A program made the translations under genes and the position numbers. From positions 208,361,324 to 208,425,323 of the forward strand of contig OZ020611.1 of assembly GCA_963971575.1 (NCBI GenBank): 64,000 bases of DNA, in the 5' to 3' direction. Positions 54,678 to 64,000 of this stretch are shown piece by piece. The notes beneath the pieces are model-generated. The model saw nothing but the letters and a program-made list of their open reading frames with translations, did not search any database and had not been told where the DNA came from. This DNA comes from Liopterus haemorrhoidalis. Taxonomy: Eukaryota > Arthropoda > Insecta > Coleoptera > Dytiscidae. Each line of letters opens with the position of its first letter. Positions within the stretch are counted from its first letter, which is position 1.

Positions 54678-55918
54678 TAGTTAGTTAGTTAAAATTTTTG
54701 GCGCACAGCAACAAAGGCTATTTGCGCCTAACGCAGCCCATTTAAATGACTAGACTATATATTAAAAACAATATATTAGAAAATAAATAAATAGATAAAA
54801 TCATTAAAAATACGCATACTGAATAAAAGAAATCTTGCACTGACAAACACAAATAAATAATATAAAAAGTCTGTTCGAAAATTTGAACAGACTCAGGGTG
54901 ATGGTAAGAGGCTGTAAAGGGGCCAATTACCATCGAATATCACAGTCAATAACTAGAAACACATTAAAATAAGGTGCAAGACTTCACACATAAAACAATA
55001 AGTTCGATTCTCTCAGGAAGAGTATCAGCCTGTGCATGAGTACCCTGTCGTCACCTAAAGCAACTGACAGGTCATAATACAGGCCTAACCTCTCCCTGAC
55101 ATCCTCGAACTGTACACATTCAGTTAAAATGTGTAACACAGACAAATCTGTGTTACACGTCTCACAGATAGGGGACTCTTCACCTCGAAGGAGGTGCCCA
55201 TGGGTCCACCAACAGTGACCTATACGGAGGCGTGTGATGGCGGTTTCCTCCCTGCGGTTAATCCTGCAGGAAGAACCCCATGGTTTAACGTCTCCCTTAA
55301 TCTGTCGCAACTTAACGTTCTGTGTGCAGCTCCACTCATGTTGCCACATGTCTAAAACCAGATGTTTCAGATGACTCTTTGCGTCATCTGGAAAAACAAA
55401 ACTCACATCAATCATAGGTCTGTAAGAGGCGGCTTTTGCAGCTGCATCTGCCGCTTCGTTGCCTTTAATACCAACATGTCCCGGTATCCAAAACAGCTCT
55501 ACCCTCACATTCTGAGCATTCAGATTGTGGAGTAGCAAACGGATCTTTAGTACAAGAAGATGCACTGGGTCTGGATCTTGGATACTGTTCAGAGCGCTCA
55601 GCGAGTCCGTCAAGATAACACTTGACCGACCTTGCTCTGACGAAACAAAACACAGGGCCTTGAAAATAGCGTACAGCTCAGCAGTGTACACACTCGTTGT
55701 AGAGTGCAGACGGTACTGAAACTGTTGGCGTGGATTCAAAACAACGAACGCACACCCAACCCTGGTTCCGGATTTTGATCCGTCAGTAAAAATGACAGTA
55801 TCCTCGAACCTAGGGACCAGTGTTCTTTGTAACTCATGTTGGTATTCGATAGGCAACGTAGTATCTTTATCAAACCTAGTTAATGTGAGGTTCACAAGTG
55901 GACGCGGTAGCGTCCATG
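54678..55918 (-). mobile_element. 5'-truncated RNase H-bearing non-LTR retrotransposon with 14-bp target duplication
   Basis: CATCTTGCCGATAG occurs at 54664-54677 and 55919-55932. The minus-strand insert ends 3' with AAAATTTTAACTAACTAACTA, an (AACT)n tail. A related 3' end is at 37640-37705 and a decayed coding relative at 40575. The 1241-bp insert contains the last third of ORF2 and the 3' UTR. Confidence 0.92.
54984..55917 (-). CDS. ORF2 C-terminal part: RNase H domain and Cys/His tail (5'-truncated)
   Basis: About 310 open codons run from the truncation point to a stop at 54984. The RNase H active-site acidic residues are all visible: VIFTDGSKSGTRVG (Asp), VYTAELYAIFKAL (Glu), VILTDSLSALNSI (Asp) and FWIPGHVGIKGNEAADAAAK (His and last Asp). 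The post-RNase H tail follows: DMWQHEWSCTQNVKLRQIKG, NRREETAITRLRIGHCWWTH and GHLLRGEESPICETC with SVLHILTEC, a CCHC-like set. No start codon belongs to it: translation in a full element would begin far upstream in ORF2. RNase H would remove RNA from the DNA hybrid during target-primed reverse transcription. This copy lacks endonuclease and RT, so it cannot move. The absence of any stop over 310 codons implies a young insertion. Confidence 0.88.
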
Positions 55919-56699
55919 CATCTTGCCGATAGACGCGGCGTCTGCTCTAATGGATCATCACTGTGGATCACATTGCGTGACCATTTGGAAGCCAAGTTTG
56001 GACATGTACAAGCGCAATCCAAGTGAATTTTTGCGGAGTTTCAACCTTTGATGAAACATGCATCCATCACTACCCACCTGAAATGAAAGAACAGTCAAAA
56101 CAGTAGATTTATCCTGGAGAACGTGCTCCGAAGAGGGCAATAAGGTCCTCCCGGCAGGAAAGGTCATGGTCACGATTATCTGGGATTCGCAAGACATAAT
56201 GTTTATCTATTATGTGAAAAAGGGGAAAAACGATCACAGAACAATATTTTGCCGCTTTATTGGATCGATTACACGTTGCAATGATGAAGAAACGGTCCCA
56301 TTTGGCGTTGAAGAAAGTTCTGTTCTGTTTCACCATTACAATGCATCAGCTCACTTGTCCGCATTGCAGTAGCTAAATTGGTCGGATTGCGCTACGAACT
56401 GCTGCCACATTCACCCTATTCTTCAAGTTTGTCCTCTTGCGATTTCTTTCTCATTCCAGACGTGAAGAAATAAATGGCTCAATGGAAGAAAAATTGCTTC
56501 GAACGGGGAGATCATTGTAACACACGCCTATTTTGCAGTGTTCGAGAAATAGTACTTTATTGAAAGTTTAAAGAAGTTGGAATATTGTTGGGCAAAATGT
56601 ATCGAGCAAAAAGTAATTGAAAAATAAGTCGCATTTTCGTAAAAAAAAATCTTTCATTTCGAAGGCACTGATTTATTACCCCTAGTACATGCCTCGTAC

Positions 56700-57489
56700 T
56701 TCGTTATTATTATTATTATTATTAAGTATCTTCGTGAATTAGAGATTTATAAACAATGTATTAAAATAAACATAAACTCCTTAAAGAACAAGTTAATTTT
56801 AGAAGTAATTAAAATATAATTGCACGAATTTAACAATTTTCCCAAGAACTTGTGGTGTCATTCACTGTTAACCTGACATATCGCAATTAAAATTTAATAG
56901 TTAATAAAGTGCATTTTTAATGTTTTTTAGTAAATTAACTAAACGTTTTTTACTGTTGCAAAAATCATATGAAGTCATTTGAAATAAAATATTATGGGAA
57001 AATATTTTTAAAACATTTTATTTCATCATTTGTAGACAATACGAGTAGCATTCCATGTGGAGAAATACTACAATATAAAATGAAATAAATTAGTTGAAAT
57101 TTATGAAGTAGTTAGTGGACCTATAATTTTAACTGCATTCTTCAACCTAGGCCAACATTAAGTGTATATTCTTACATAGCACGAGTAATAAGTAATAAGC
57201 ACAAAAATATTACATTGCTCTGCAATCCGCACTGTTTAAAATATTGTGATGTAAAAATAATACAATGCTACAATAGCTCAAACGGTAATGTACGCAGCGC
57301 TTTCTCAAATCTCCAGAAATATACATAAAATTTTGGATATATTTTGTATGCATATTAGCTTTTATGCATATTGATAGTAAATTGCTAAATTTTAAGTGCT
57401 TAACTTCCGCGTTAAACACATGGTCGTGAAAATTTTTCGATCCCTAATATAAATGATATTTATAAGTTAATAATATAAGTGTTTGTAAT
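56700..57489. other. AT-rich interval, nothing recognised
   Basis: A (TTA)n run at about 56705 and no coding signal. Confidence 0.45.
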
Positions 57490-57497
57490 ATCTAACC

Positions 57498-57682
57498 CAG
57501 TGATTCCCAAACTGCGAGCCGCGGCGCCCTGGAGCGCCGTAGCTGGGCTACAGGGGCGCGGCGAAAACGTTCCAATATTTCTTCAACTGCGTTAATTAGA
57601 CCAATGTTTTGACTCGGGGCGCCGCGGAAAAAAATCTGATAGATTAAGGGCGCCGGGAACCTAAAAAGTTTGGGAACCACTG
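57498..57682. mobile_element. hAT MITE, 185 bp
   Basis: CAGTGATTCCCAAACTGCGA at 57498 and, in reverse complement from 57682, CAGTGGTTCCCAAACTTTTT. Flanks ATCTAACC (57490-57497) and ATCTAAAC (57683-57690) differ at one base. GGCGCC blocks lie inside both ends. Confidence 0.9.
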
Positions 57683-58139
57683 ATCTAAACCATTCGCTTG
57701 CGACACTTTGATTTATTACACAAACGACGATTTGAAGACTATACAATGTACAGTAAAGACTGAGCTTAAGAATATAGAAAAATTTATGTGAAGTGTGAAT
57801 TTACACACATTTCAGGGTTTTGTATGTATTTCATTATTTTGTATGTATAATAAAATAACCGAACACTATTAGTGTGTTGTTCAAAACTCGATCTTCGGCC
57901 GTTAAATTTTTTTTATCATCTTTTTAATTTAAAAAAAGACAGGCACTATCTTAGGCATAAATAAAAAAATCCATAATTTTATTAGCCATGAATTAAAAAG
58001 AGAATGAATTTTGTCAAAAACACAATTAAATGCAATATTTTTCAAAAACGCAGTCGGATCAAAAATTCCCCTCGTACGTTTCCGGCTTACATCAATATAC
58101 ATTATCTATAATTTTTTCAGATTTTTTGTTTAACCTCTT

Positions 58140-58530
58140 TAGGTAAAATGGGGCGGGACAAGAACTTTTTTAGCACATTTTTGGTTAAAATCGTGTTAAA
58201 AACAACTACTTTTTGTTCTTTAATCTATATCCCAAGAGCTTCCTTTTGATACCACACCATAAATTTAAAAATATATATATATATTTTTTATTAAATACAT
58301 AATTGTTTATATTTATCTCGGGATGTGTTTTTTGTATTGCCAGTATTTTTCCTATATGTGGGACAAAGAGTTGTATAAGCATACCAAATTTCAACTTTGT
58401 ATGTTAAGCCGTTTGGCTACAATTTCCACCGTCCAGACAGACAGACAGACAGACGGACAGACCGACAGACACATGAGTGATGTTATAAGGGTTTTTTGGC
58501 GGTCATACCTACAAAACCCTAAAAATGGCA
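58140..58530 (+). repeat. Dispersed GACAGAC-type repeat, copy 3
   Basis: Same block order as 50784: GGGGCGGGACAAGAACTTTT, TATGTGGGACAAAGAGTTGT, CAAATTTCAACTTTGTATGT, TGGCTACAATTTCCACCG, a (GACA)n run at 58436-58470, then TGAGTGATGTTATAAGGGTT, GGTCATACCTACAAAACCCT. Confidence 0.8.
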
Positions 58531-58609
58531 ATCTAAAAATAAACTCAAACAAATATTAAGGAAAGTAATGTTAACTGGCAGTAACAAAACAAAATAAATA
58601 AAAGATGAT

Positions 58610-59335
58610 TTTAAATTAGAAATTAGAATGGGGAAATAATAACTTAGTATCAGAATTTAAATATTTAAGGGTAATTATAGATGAAAATATATCAAGTAAA
58701 AGTCATTATGAATTATATTTCTAAAAGAATTTTTAAAAAGATTCATTATTTATGATGAATAAAACCCAACATGTCACTCTGGTGTGCTAAGCAAATATAC
58801 GAAGCAGTAATAAAGCACAATTTCCAGTATTCGTGTATCGGTAGCAGAACTGGAATTCAACGATTGCAAATTCTGCCAAACGGGATATATAACAGCTACG
58901 TCAAATCGACGACAACACGTAGTTAGTAAAAGACAAATATTTCACAAATTTCGACGAGAGTGGGCTCATGACTGAATAGGCCATTTTTGGATACAAACAT
59001 TTTGTCACAAATAGCGCAGAGATAATTATAGGCAGAATCAGGCAACGGCGTCTAGAGTCTGGATTTGTGTTAATTGCGTACTATTGTGGTACGATCTATA
59101 CGTGCCCGTTCGTACTGTTGTATTCCATTTGGCACTAGATTGCGCCATGTACTTCGACAGAGCGGTTTTCTTCCCAGTCCGAACTGAGCAGTTGGCATAA
59201 CTTGTAATTCTTTTTGAGCTTTTGAACTTAATAATTATAATTTAAGCCGAAAGGCGAAAATTATAATTATTATTAAGTGTAAGTTAATTACTGTAAGATA
59301 AAATTTAGTACATAATATTTAATAATAAAAATATC
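58610..59335 (+). pseudogene. Non-LTR retrotransposon 3' fragment with 3' UTR
   Basis: 58640-58920 gives NLVSEFKYLRVIIDENISSK and later MSLWCAKQIYEAVIKHNFQY, GIQRLQILPN: an RT thumb region (FKYLGVxID, IQRLQxxQN) in shifted frames. The tail region has an AT-rich hairpin capped by GCCGAAAGGC (59227-59277) and an AATAATAAAAATATCTATCT end near 59335. Clade uncertain; the copy is heavily decayed. Confidence 0.5.
59227..59277 (+). ncRNA. Long hairpin with GNRA-type tetraloop
   Basis: CTTAATAATTATAATTT (59227-59243) pairs with AATTATAATTATTATTAAG (59259-59277), allowing a small bulge. The apex is GCC-GAAA-GGC, a GAAA tetraloop on a 3-bp stem. It sits in what looks like a retrotransposon 3' UTR. Confidence 0.6.
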
Positions 59336-59339
59336 TATC

Positions 59340-61200
59340 TATTTATTTTTGAGCTTGTATTTGTAACACTGTTTAGGAGCTTCCACACTTCTGCACCTTC
59401 CTTCCAACTCGACTGTAATAACCTTTTGGGTAACTTAGTATTTGGCATCCTTATGACGTACCCAACCCAATGTTAAAATGGAATGTTAAAATATTTAAAA
59501 AACTTCTAATAAAAAATTAATTGTGCTCCATCTATACATATAGTTATTAGGTATAACTATGAAGCCATTATTAATTAGGATTTAATTTGTCTGCTGTTTA
59601 TCGCGTTATAATTATTAATTTATTACTTGGGTTAAAAAAGAAAGCGAGGGGCCGATGTATCCAGACTACTGAAAAACAGTATCCCGATTCTGTGTCCCAA
59701 AAAATCGCCGTATGACCGCTTCCATTTGGATTCATGTAAATGTGGTATCTGTCGTAGACATATCTAGATTCACGAATCATCGTGTGAAACCAGTCTTATT
59801 GCCAGCAAATATTTCAATCCTATATTTCTACCACCACTATTTTACATGGACAGAAACTTGTGGAGATTATATTGAGCCGCGAAACAAAAGAAACTGTATA
59901 AATAATTGTCAAATAATTAACAGGAATAATATAAAGTAATTATTATGTGATGAGTTCGCAATATAAGATCTGTAAATTGCAAAAGCGCTGACGAAATTTC
60001 TTATTGACATCCATTTATGCTACAATGAATACTGCGTTTTTCCTCCAATTCATTGATACATTTTTTCCATTTCAATAACAATGCATGTCATGAAGATGAA
60101 ACATTGCTTGAATTATCCTTGCATGATAGAGCCTCAGACAAAACCGTGTGTCCGGTTTTTCTCTCATCCATAACAAGATTTTGACATACCGAAAAGTCAT
60201 TACTTTTCAACATAACTTTTTAGGAAGCGATGATATCATTTAACAAGGCATCAGCAACCGTTAAATATGGCGTAAATAGAGAATTGAATGAAGGAGGTTC
60301 GTTTAACAGTTTCCTTCTTGTTGTGCCATGGTACACCGGATACGTGCAATACTCCATTACGACAATGTACTCTCACTTTTAATTGTGTTTATTAAAAGAT
60401 CCGTCATGCCGGAAATGCTTATCCGAGCCGGTTTGTTCTTAACTCTTTCTCACCTCCTGACTACGGACCAAAACACCTTGACGCAGTGAATGGCATGATC
60501 TCAAACCGTTTAATTATTATTCTTTGATTAATTTTGGACCTTTTGTTTAATATCCCTCAAAATCACCAGACATAATGGATCATATTAGTATGACGTCACA
60601 TATTGTGCTGCCATCTGACAACGGTTTCCTTTGGTTTTTTTTTTTTTTTTCATGAATTAAAACACTTGTTATTACATTTGTTACCTTAATTTTATGATTA
60701 TTTACAATTTTGGAGCAAAAATTACTGTGTATACTTATCAATATCTTTGATAAATATACACTAAAATAATACAGTTCAGATACTTTACATTATAGAATAA
60801 CGTTTTTTGACATATATAAATAAGGATTCGAAGATATATTTATAGGTTACGTTTTTAAATAATATGAAAATTTAATTATCTTAAGTATTTATTTAATTAA
60901 AACTTTATAATCATTAATATTTTGTTTCAGAATGTATAATGCTGTTTTGCTCCAAATTGCAACCATTACAGCCACATTCATAATTGCAAATTTCTTCGTT
61001 TTCTGAAAGATAAAAATGAAAAACAATGTTGGATATAACAAGAACAACTTATTGTTATTTCATACCAGACTTATTGCTATATTGTTTGCCATAAATGATT
61101 ATTAACGTAAATTTTTCAAAATTAAGCTGCAAAGTAATATTGCAAAAATAAAGACACATGAAATTATAATAAGAATTATAATAAATAATTACACAGCCCA
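59340..61200. other. Long interval without recognised gene
   Basis: 59640-60540 is less AT-rich than its surroundings. The minus strand at 60190-60000 translates to short open pieces (MREKPDTRFC.., HARIIQAMFHLHD) that I cannot assign; they may be a decayed transposase. No start, splice pattern or domain supports a gene. Confidence 0.35.
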
Positions 61201-61203
61201 AGA

Positions 61204-62272
61204 CAGTAGCCCTCGGCTTACGCCGCAGTTCCTACAACTGCCGGCGCAAATCGAATCGGCGTAAAACGAACCCATATTTACAGTGAGGTATGTGGTTGTG
61301 AAAAATAAGCAAATAATTTTGTTTATTAATACTGTATAATACAAAATACATATACATATTATAAATTTAATTTTTAAAATGTATTTTATTATAAAATAAA
61401 GTGAAATGTTTTTATTAAAAAAGTTTCGGATCTCTTACATTTTTCGGAAAAAAAGTATCCAGTTTTAATTGTTTAGATTTGTTTTATTTCATTAAGAATT
61501 TCAGAATATGGTCGAATGGATGCGATGATGCTCCTTTTTACATTTGCACTTCGCTCCCAATCGTTGTCTAAAGTGGGTTTTACACGATTCAATTTGTTGA
61601 TCAATTAATTGAAAAAGTTGGCCTTCAATTAATTGATGTGTGTAAAGCGTAAAAATTTCGTCAATTATTTTGAAAATAGAACAAGTTCTATTTTTCGTCA
61701 ATTTTTCATCAATTTTTAGGGAATTCTAGGTATATTTTTATCTGTTAAGATATTGCCAACTGTTTAGTTGTAGCATAACCTCGAAATATATTATTTGTGT
61801 TTCGTTTTCATCTCTAATATATCCTCAGACGTTCTAATTTATCATCATCTAGGTTATTTCTTTTGTGTTTGTCACAGCTCGTAATTTTGTGAAGATTTTT
61901 TCAATATTTTCATTTTGATAAATATGTCAACATATTTTACAGATGGTAATGTGAAAATTTTCAACAAAATTGATAAATAAATTGATGTGTGTAAAGAGAT
62001 GTTTTTTTTTCAAGGTTACCTATAAATTTTTCAATTAATTGACAAAAAACTTGATCAATTTATTGATCAATTAATTGAACTGTGTAAAACCAACTTAACT
62101 CACAAAGTTCATCCGTCAAACTTTCCATAGTTGAAAGGATACGCATTAGATCGGCCGTTTCCATAACTTTTGGAGTGTCTTATTCGTTTTCTTTCTTCTT
62201 TGACTGTTCACGCACCGGCGTTACGATTGCGAACCGGCGTAAATTGAGCCGGCGTAAACCCAGGGCTACCTG
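61204..62272. mobile_element. Tigger-like non-autonomous element
   Basis: CAGTAGCCCTCGGCTTACGC at 61204 and, in reverse complement from 62272, CAGGTAGCCCTGGGTTTACG, both followed by CGGCG-rich sequence (GCCGGCGCAAATCG; GCCGGCTCAATTTACG). TA follows the right end at 62273; the left flank has lost it. A Harbinger-like element is nested at 61572-62095. CAG plus TAGCCCTCGxxTTACGCCG resembles Tigger MITE ends. Confidence 0.7.
61572..62095. mobile_element. Harbinger-like MITE, 524 bp, TAA duplication
   Basis: AGTGGGTTTTACACGATTCA at 61572 and, in reverse complement from 62095, AGTTGGTTTTACACAGTTCA. TAA lies at 61569-61571 and 62096-62098, fitting the 3-bp TWA duplication of PIF/Harbinger. Subterminal TCAATTAATTGA palindromes occur at both ends and GATGTGTGTAAAG words inside. 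Confidence 0.78.
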
Positions 62273-62279
62273 TATACAT

Positions 62280-62870
62280 TTTGGTGTCTGTGATTTTTTA
62301 ACTGTTGCTAGGTAATTTTTGGGTACAAAATCCAAAATAGCCGTCAGATTTGGTTTAGCAGATCTAGTTTTTGGCCTATATTGGCCTCTTTTATTCATTA
62401 GAAGCGGGTAAAAATTCTCCTTCAACTTGATATTATTAACACCACGAAGACTACAATCTATGATAATAATAAAGTATATTCAACAAAATACCAAATTACT
62501 TCTTGTTTAATGTATTGTGGTAAACATTATACAAAAATACAAAACTGGTTTGTTTAATTATTGGTTTTTCTATAGTGTAAATAAATTAATTAATATTATA
62601 TTTTCAGTTTTCAGTAAAATTTAAACGTAATTAAATTGGAAAGAAAAAGTTGTATATCAGTGGAAAAGTTAAGACACATGTTTGATTCAAGGCCGTACGT
62701 AGTTAGCACCAGGTTAATTTAATGCACATAATTAAAATTCCTTAAAATACCGTAATGAGAGAAATATTTCATTGCGTACTGTTTGACAATTTTTACTGCC
62801 TCGAATAAAAAACGAAATGCCGACATTTAACACAAGATTAGTAAATTTCACTTAAAATATATCTTGTTAA
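62280..62870. other. AT-rich interval, nothing recognised
   Basis: No coding or repeat signal was identified. Confidence 0.45.
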
Positions 62871-62879
62871 ATTAACTAT

Positions 62880-63215
62880 TACAAGGCGGATAAACTAGCA
62901 AAAGAGGCGGTAATTTCATCTCATAATCAAGTGAAAGATAACATAAAAGTTTATCGCAGAGATGTTTATAACAATAATATTATTTTAAGATTGGATTTCT
63001 TATATTTATAAAGCAATTAACTTCAATTGAAAAGATACCATCAAAAATATTGGGTTTACAAAAATGCAGAACGCAAATTCATCGTCAATATATGCAGATT
63101 GAGAGCTGGACATGCTGGCATCCAACTAACCTTCATAGAATTGGTATAATTCCACCACCTTTCTGCAGCTGTGATAAAGGAACAATTGGTAAAGGCTAGT
63201 CGGCCAGTCAATGCA
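62880..63215 (+). pseudogene. R1/I-like retrotransposon C-terminal fragment
   Basis: YKADKLAKEAVIS (end of an RNase H domain, xxADxxAKxA) is followed by VYRRDVYNNNI and, after stops, NAERKFIVNICRLRAGHA, then shifted HRIGI and PPPFCSCDKGTIG. The R-L-R-x-G-H-A followed by a Cys-x-Cys pattern is a post-RNase H tail different from the LRIGHTxLTH type elsewhere in the window. Degenerate. Confidence 0.6.
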
Positions 63216-63289
63216 GTTGCGTCACTTTAAATGTCCCATTTTTTTATGATGTCATATTATAATAATAATAATAACAATTATACCGTACG

Positions 63290-63690
63290 TCCCTTCTGAC
63301 ATGGAATTGGTGGTGGAAAATTCCAAGTGCCAATTTATTGGAATTACTCCTTCCCCACTCGAGGTTACTGACAACCACTAAGCCGGACATAACCCTCCTG
63401 GATATCGAGATCAAACAGATGTTTGTGATCGAATTCTCAAGTCCAGCTGAGAAGAATATCTCTCTCAAGGAGGAGAAAAGAGGTCCAAGTATATGGATCT
63501 CTTGTTCTAGCTTAGAAAGCTGTATCCCGGGTATAAAGTTAAGCTTGTAGTCCTGATATTTGGTGTTTTGGGTGGTATAAAAGCCTCCTTTCGAAGGGAA
63601 ATCGAGTCCATTCCCGCCTGCAGATCTTCTGCCAACTCTTTGATCTGCAGGATGCAGAAAGCAGTGCTGCTCGGGTCACTCCGTATTGTG
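63290..63690 (+). pseudogene. Retrotransposon C-terminal nuclease-like fragment
   Basis: The frame at 63338-63550 reads TTKPDITLLDIEIKQMFVIE then FSSPAEKNISLKEEKRG, and the frame from 63560 continues VLGGIKASFRREIESIPACR and LQKAV-like RMQKAVLLGSLRIVWAL. The pattern KPDI..D......IE.S.P.D.N...KE..K, then V.GxxG......, then AxLxKAVLLGSxRIxR resembles the C-terminal region of an insect reverse transcriptase group with a PD-(D/E)xK-like fold; this assignment is from memory and tentative. One frameshift near 63550. It is followed by an (ATA)n run at 63844. Confidence 0.5.
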
Positions 63691-63843
63691 TGGGCACTGA
63701 ATCACGTAATTTCCGCGGCTGCATATCGCCAGGGTTTGGGATGCAGTCGTGTGTATTTAGCTCCACTAGTCTCTAGTATGACGCGGCTCAAAAGGTTACT
63801 GAAGTTTGAGATTAGTGGACGCTTGTCAAGACCTGACAAACCC

Positions 63844-64000
63844 CATAATAATAATAATAATCTTTATTAGAGTAAGACATTTTTACATGCATATCATCGT
63901 CATAAGCTGACAAATCAGTAAATACATATGTAATTTACAATATAAAAAAATAGGCAAAATTATTCTAATATGCAAAATAGTCCTAAAAAAGACTGATGTG
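63844..64000 (-). repeat. (AAT)n run and possible retrotransposon 3' end entering from the right
   Basis: On the minus strand CTCTAATAAAGATTATTATT has an AATAAA signal followed by (ATT)n, as at 3' ends of I-like elements. The body would lie beyond the window. Confidence 0.4.

Larger units (their letters stand above)
54490..56640 (+). pseudogene. Mariner transposase relic interrupted by a retrotransposon
   Basis: Upstream of the insertion, 54500-54663 gives ITKMSNITNERVFLILHEHY then GMKKLWARCVRHLL, the standard end of the mariner DNA-binding half (GMxKLxARWVPRLL). Downstream, 55933-56470 gives LYKRNPSEFLRSF, then FDETCIHHYPPEMKEQSKQ, IYPGERAPKRA, later HYNASAHLS (second Asp changed to Tyr) and PYSSSLSSCDFFLIPDVKK. 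Stops and shifts are frequent. The retrotransposon (54678-55918) split it in the DNA-binding/catalytic linker and created a 14-bp duplication. Clear termini were not found; the right end may lie near 56690. Confidence 0.78.

Noticed and set aside
59980..60540. A possible decayed transposase on the minus strand
   Set aside because: Short open pieces give no recognisable catalytic or DNA-binding motif; left as unassigned interval.

Overview
This window reads as gene-poor, AT-rich animal nuclear DNA, most likely from an insect. It carries mariner, Tc1, DD41D, pogo/Tigger and hAT DNA transposons, non-LTR retrotransposons with RNase H domains, tRNA-derived SINEs, and short runs of TTAGG, the arthropod telomere unit. 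A hemipteran such as an aphid relative would fit, but nothing here fixes the species. I found no convincing host gene, no rRNA or functional tRNA, no operon structure and no CRISPR array. Nearly every long reading frame is a transposase or reverse transcriptase remnant, or a shadow of a simple repeat.

Layout. 0-10 kb: two non-LTR fragments, a mariner relic, a 2.2 kb foldback structure built round about 1.1 kb of (CACACG)n, a decayed Tc1 element and two copies of a tRNA-derived SINE. 10.5-13.1 kb: the best preserved element, a pogo/Tigger transposon with an uninterrupted 642-residue DDD transposase ending in a PHD-type zinc finger. 13-20 kb: reverse transcriptase debris, a full-length but broken mariner, a hAT transposase remnant split by a retrotransposon, and a Tc1 remnant. 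20-34 kb: a dense run of non-autonomous hAT-like elements, many with 8-bp target duplications, with Tc1, DD41D and retrotransposon insertions among them. 34-40 kb: more 3' fragments, a striking pair of inverted arrays of a 20-22 bp motif round TTAGG-bearing repeats, and another hAT element. 40-49 kb: retrotransposon relics, a second full-length mariner with a single in-frame stop, and a near-complete DD41D element. 49-54 kb: two hAT elements sharing a target duplication, and an inverted second copy of the CATCGATG-rich hAT element first seen at 32.8 kb. 54-57 kb: a mariner interrupted by a 5'-truncated retrotransposon with a 14-bp target duplication. 57-64 kb: small MITEs, a Harbinger-like element nested in a Tigger-like one, and 3' retrotransposon fragments.

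The elements interact mainly by nesting, which gives a relative order of insertions. The strongest leads for something undescribed are the inverted array structure at 35.2-35.75 kb, a 3'-end hairpin with compensatory changes in two retrotransposon copies (17.57 and 23.62 kb), the foldback element carrying the hexamer array, and the intact Tigger with short repeats clustered at both ends. All calls come from reading the sequence; no database search was run.
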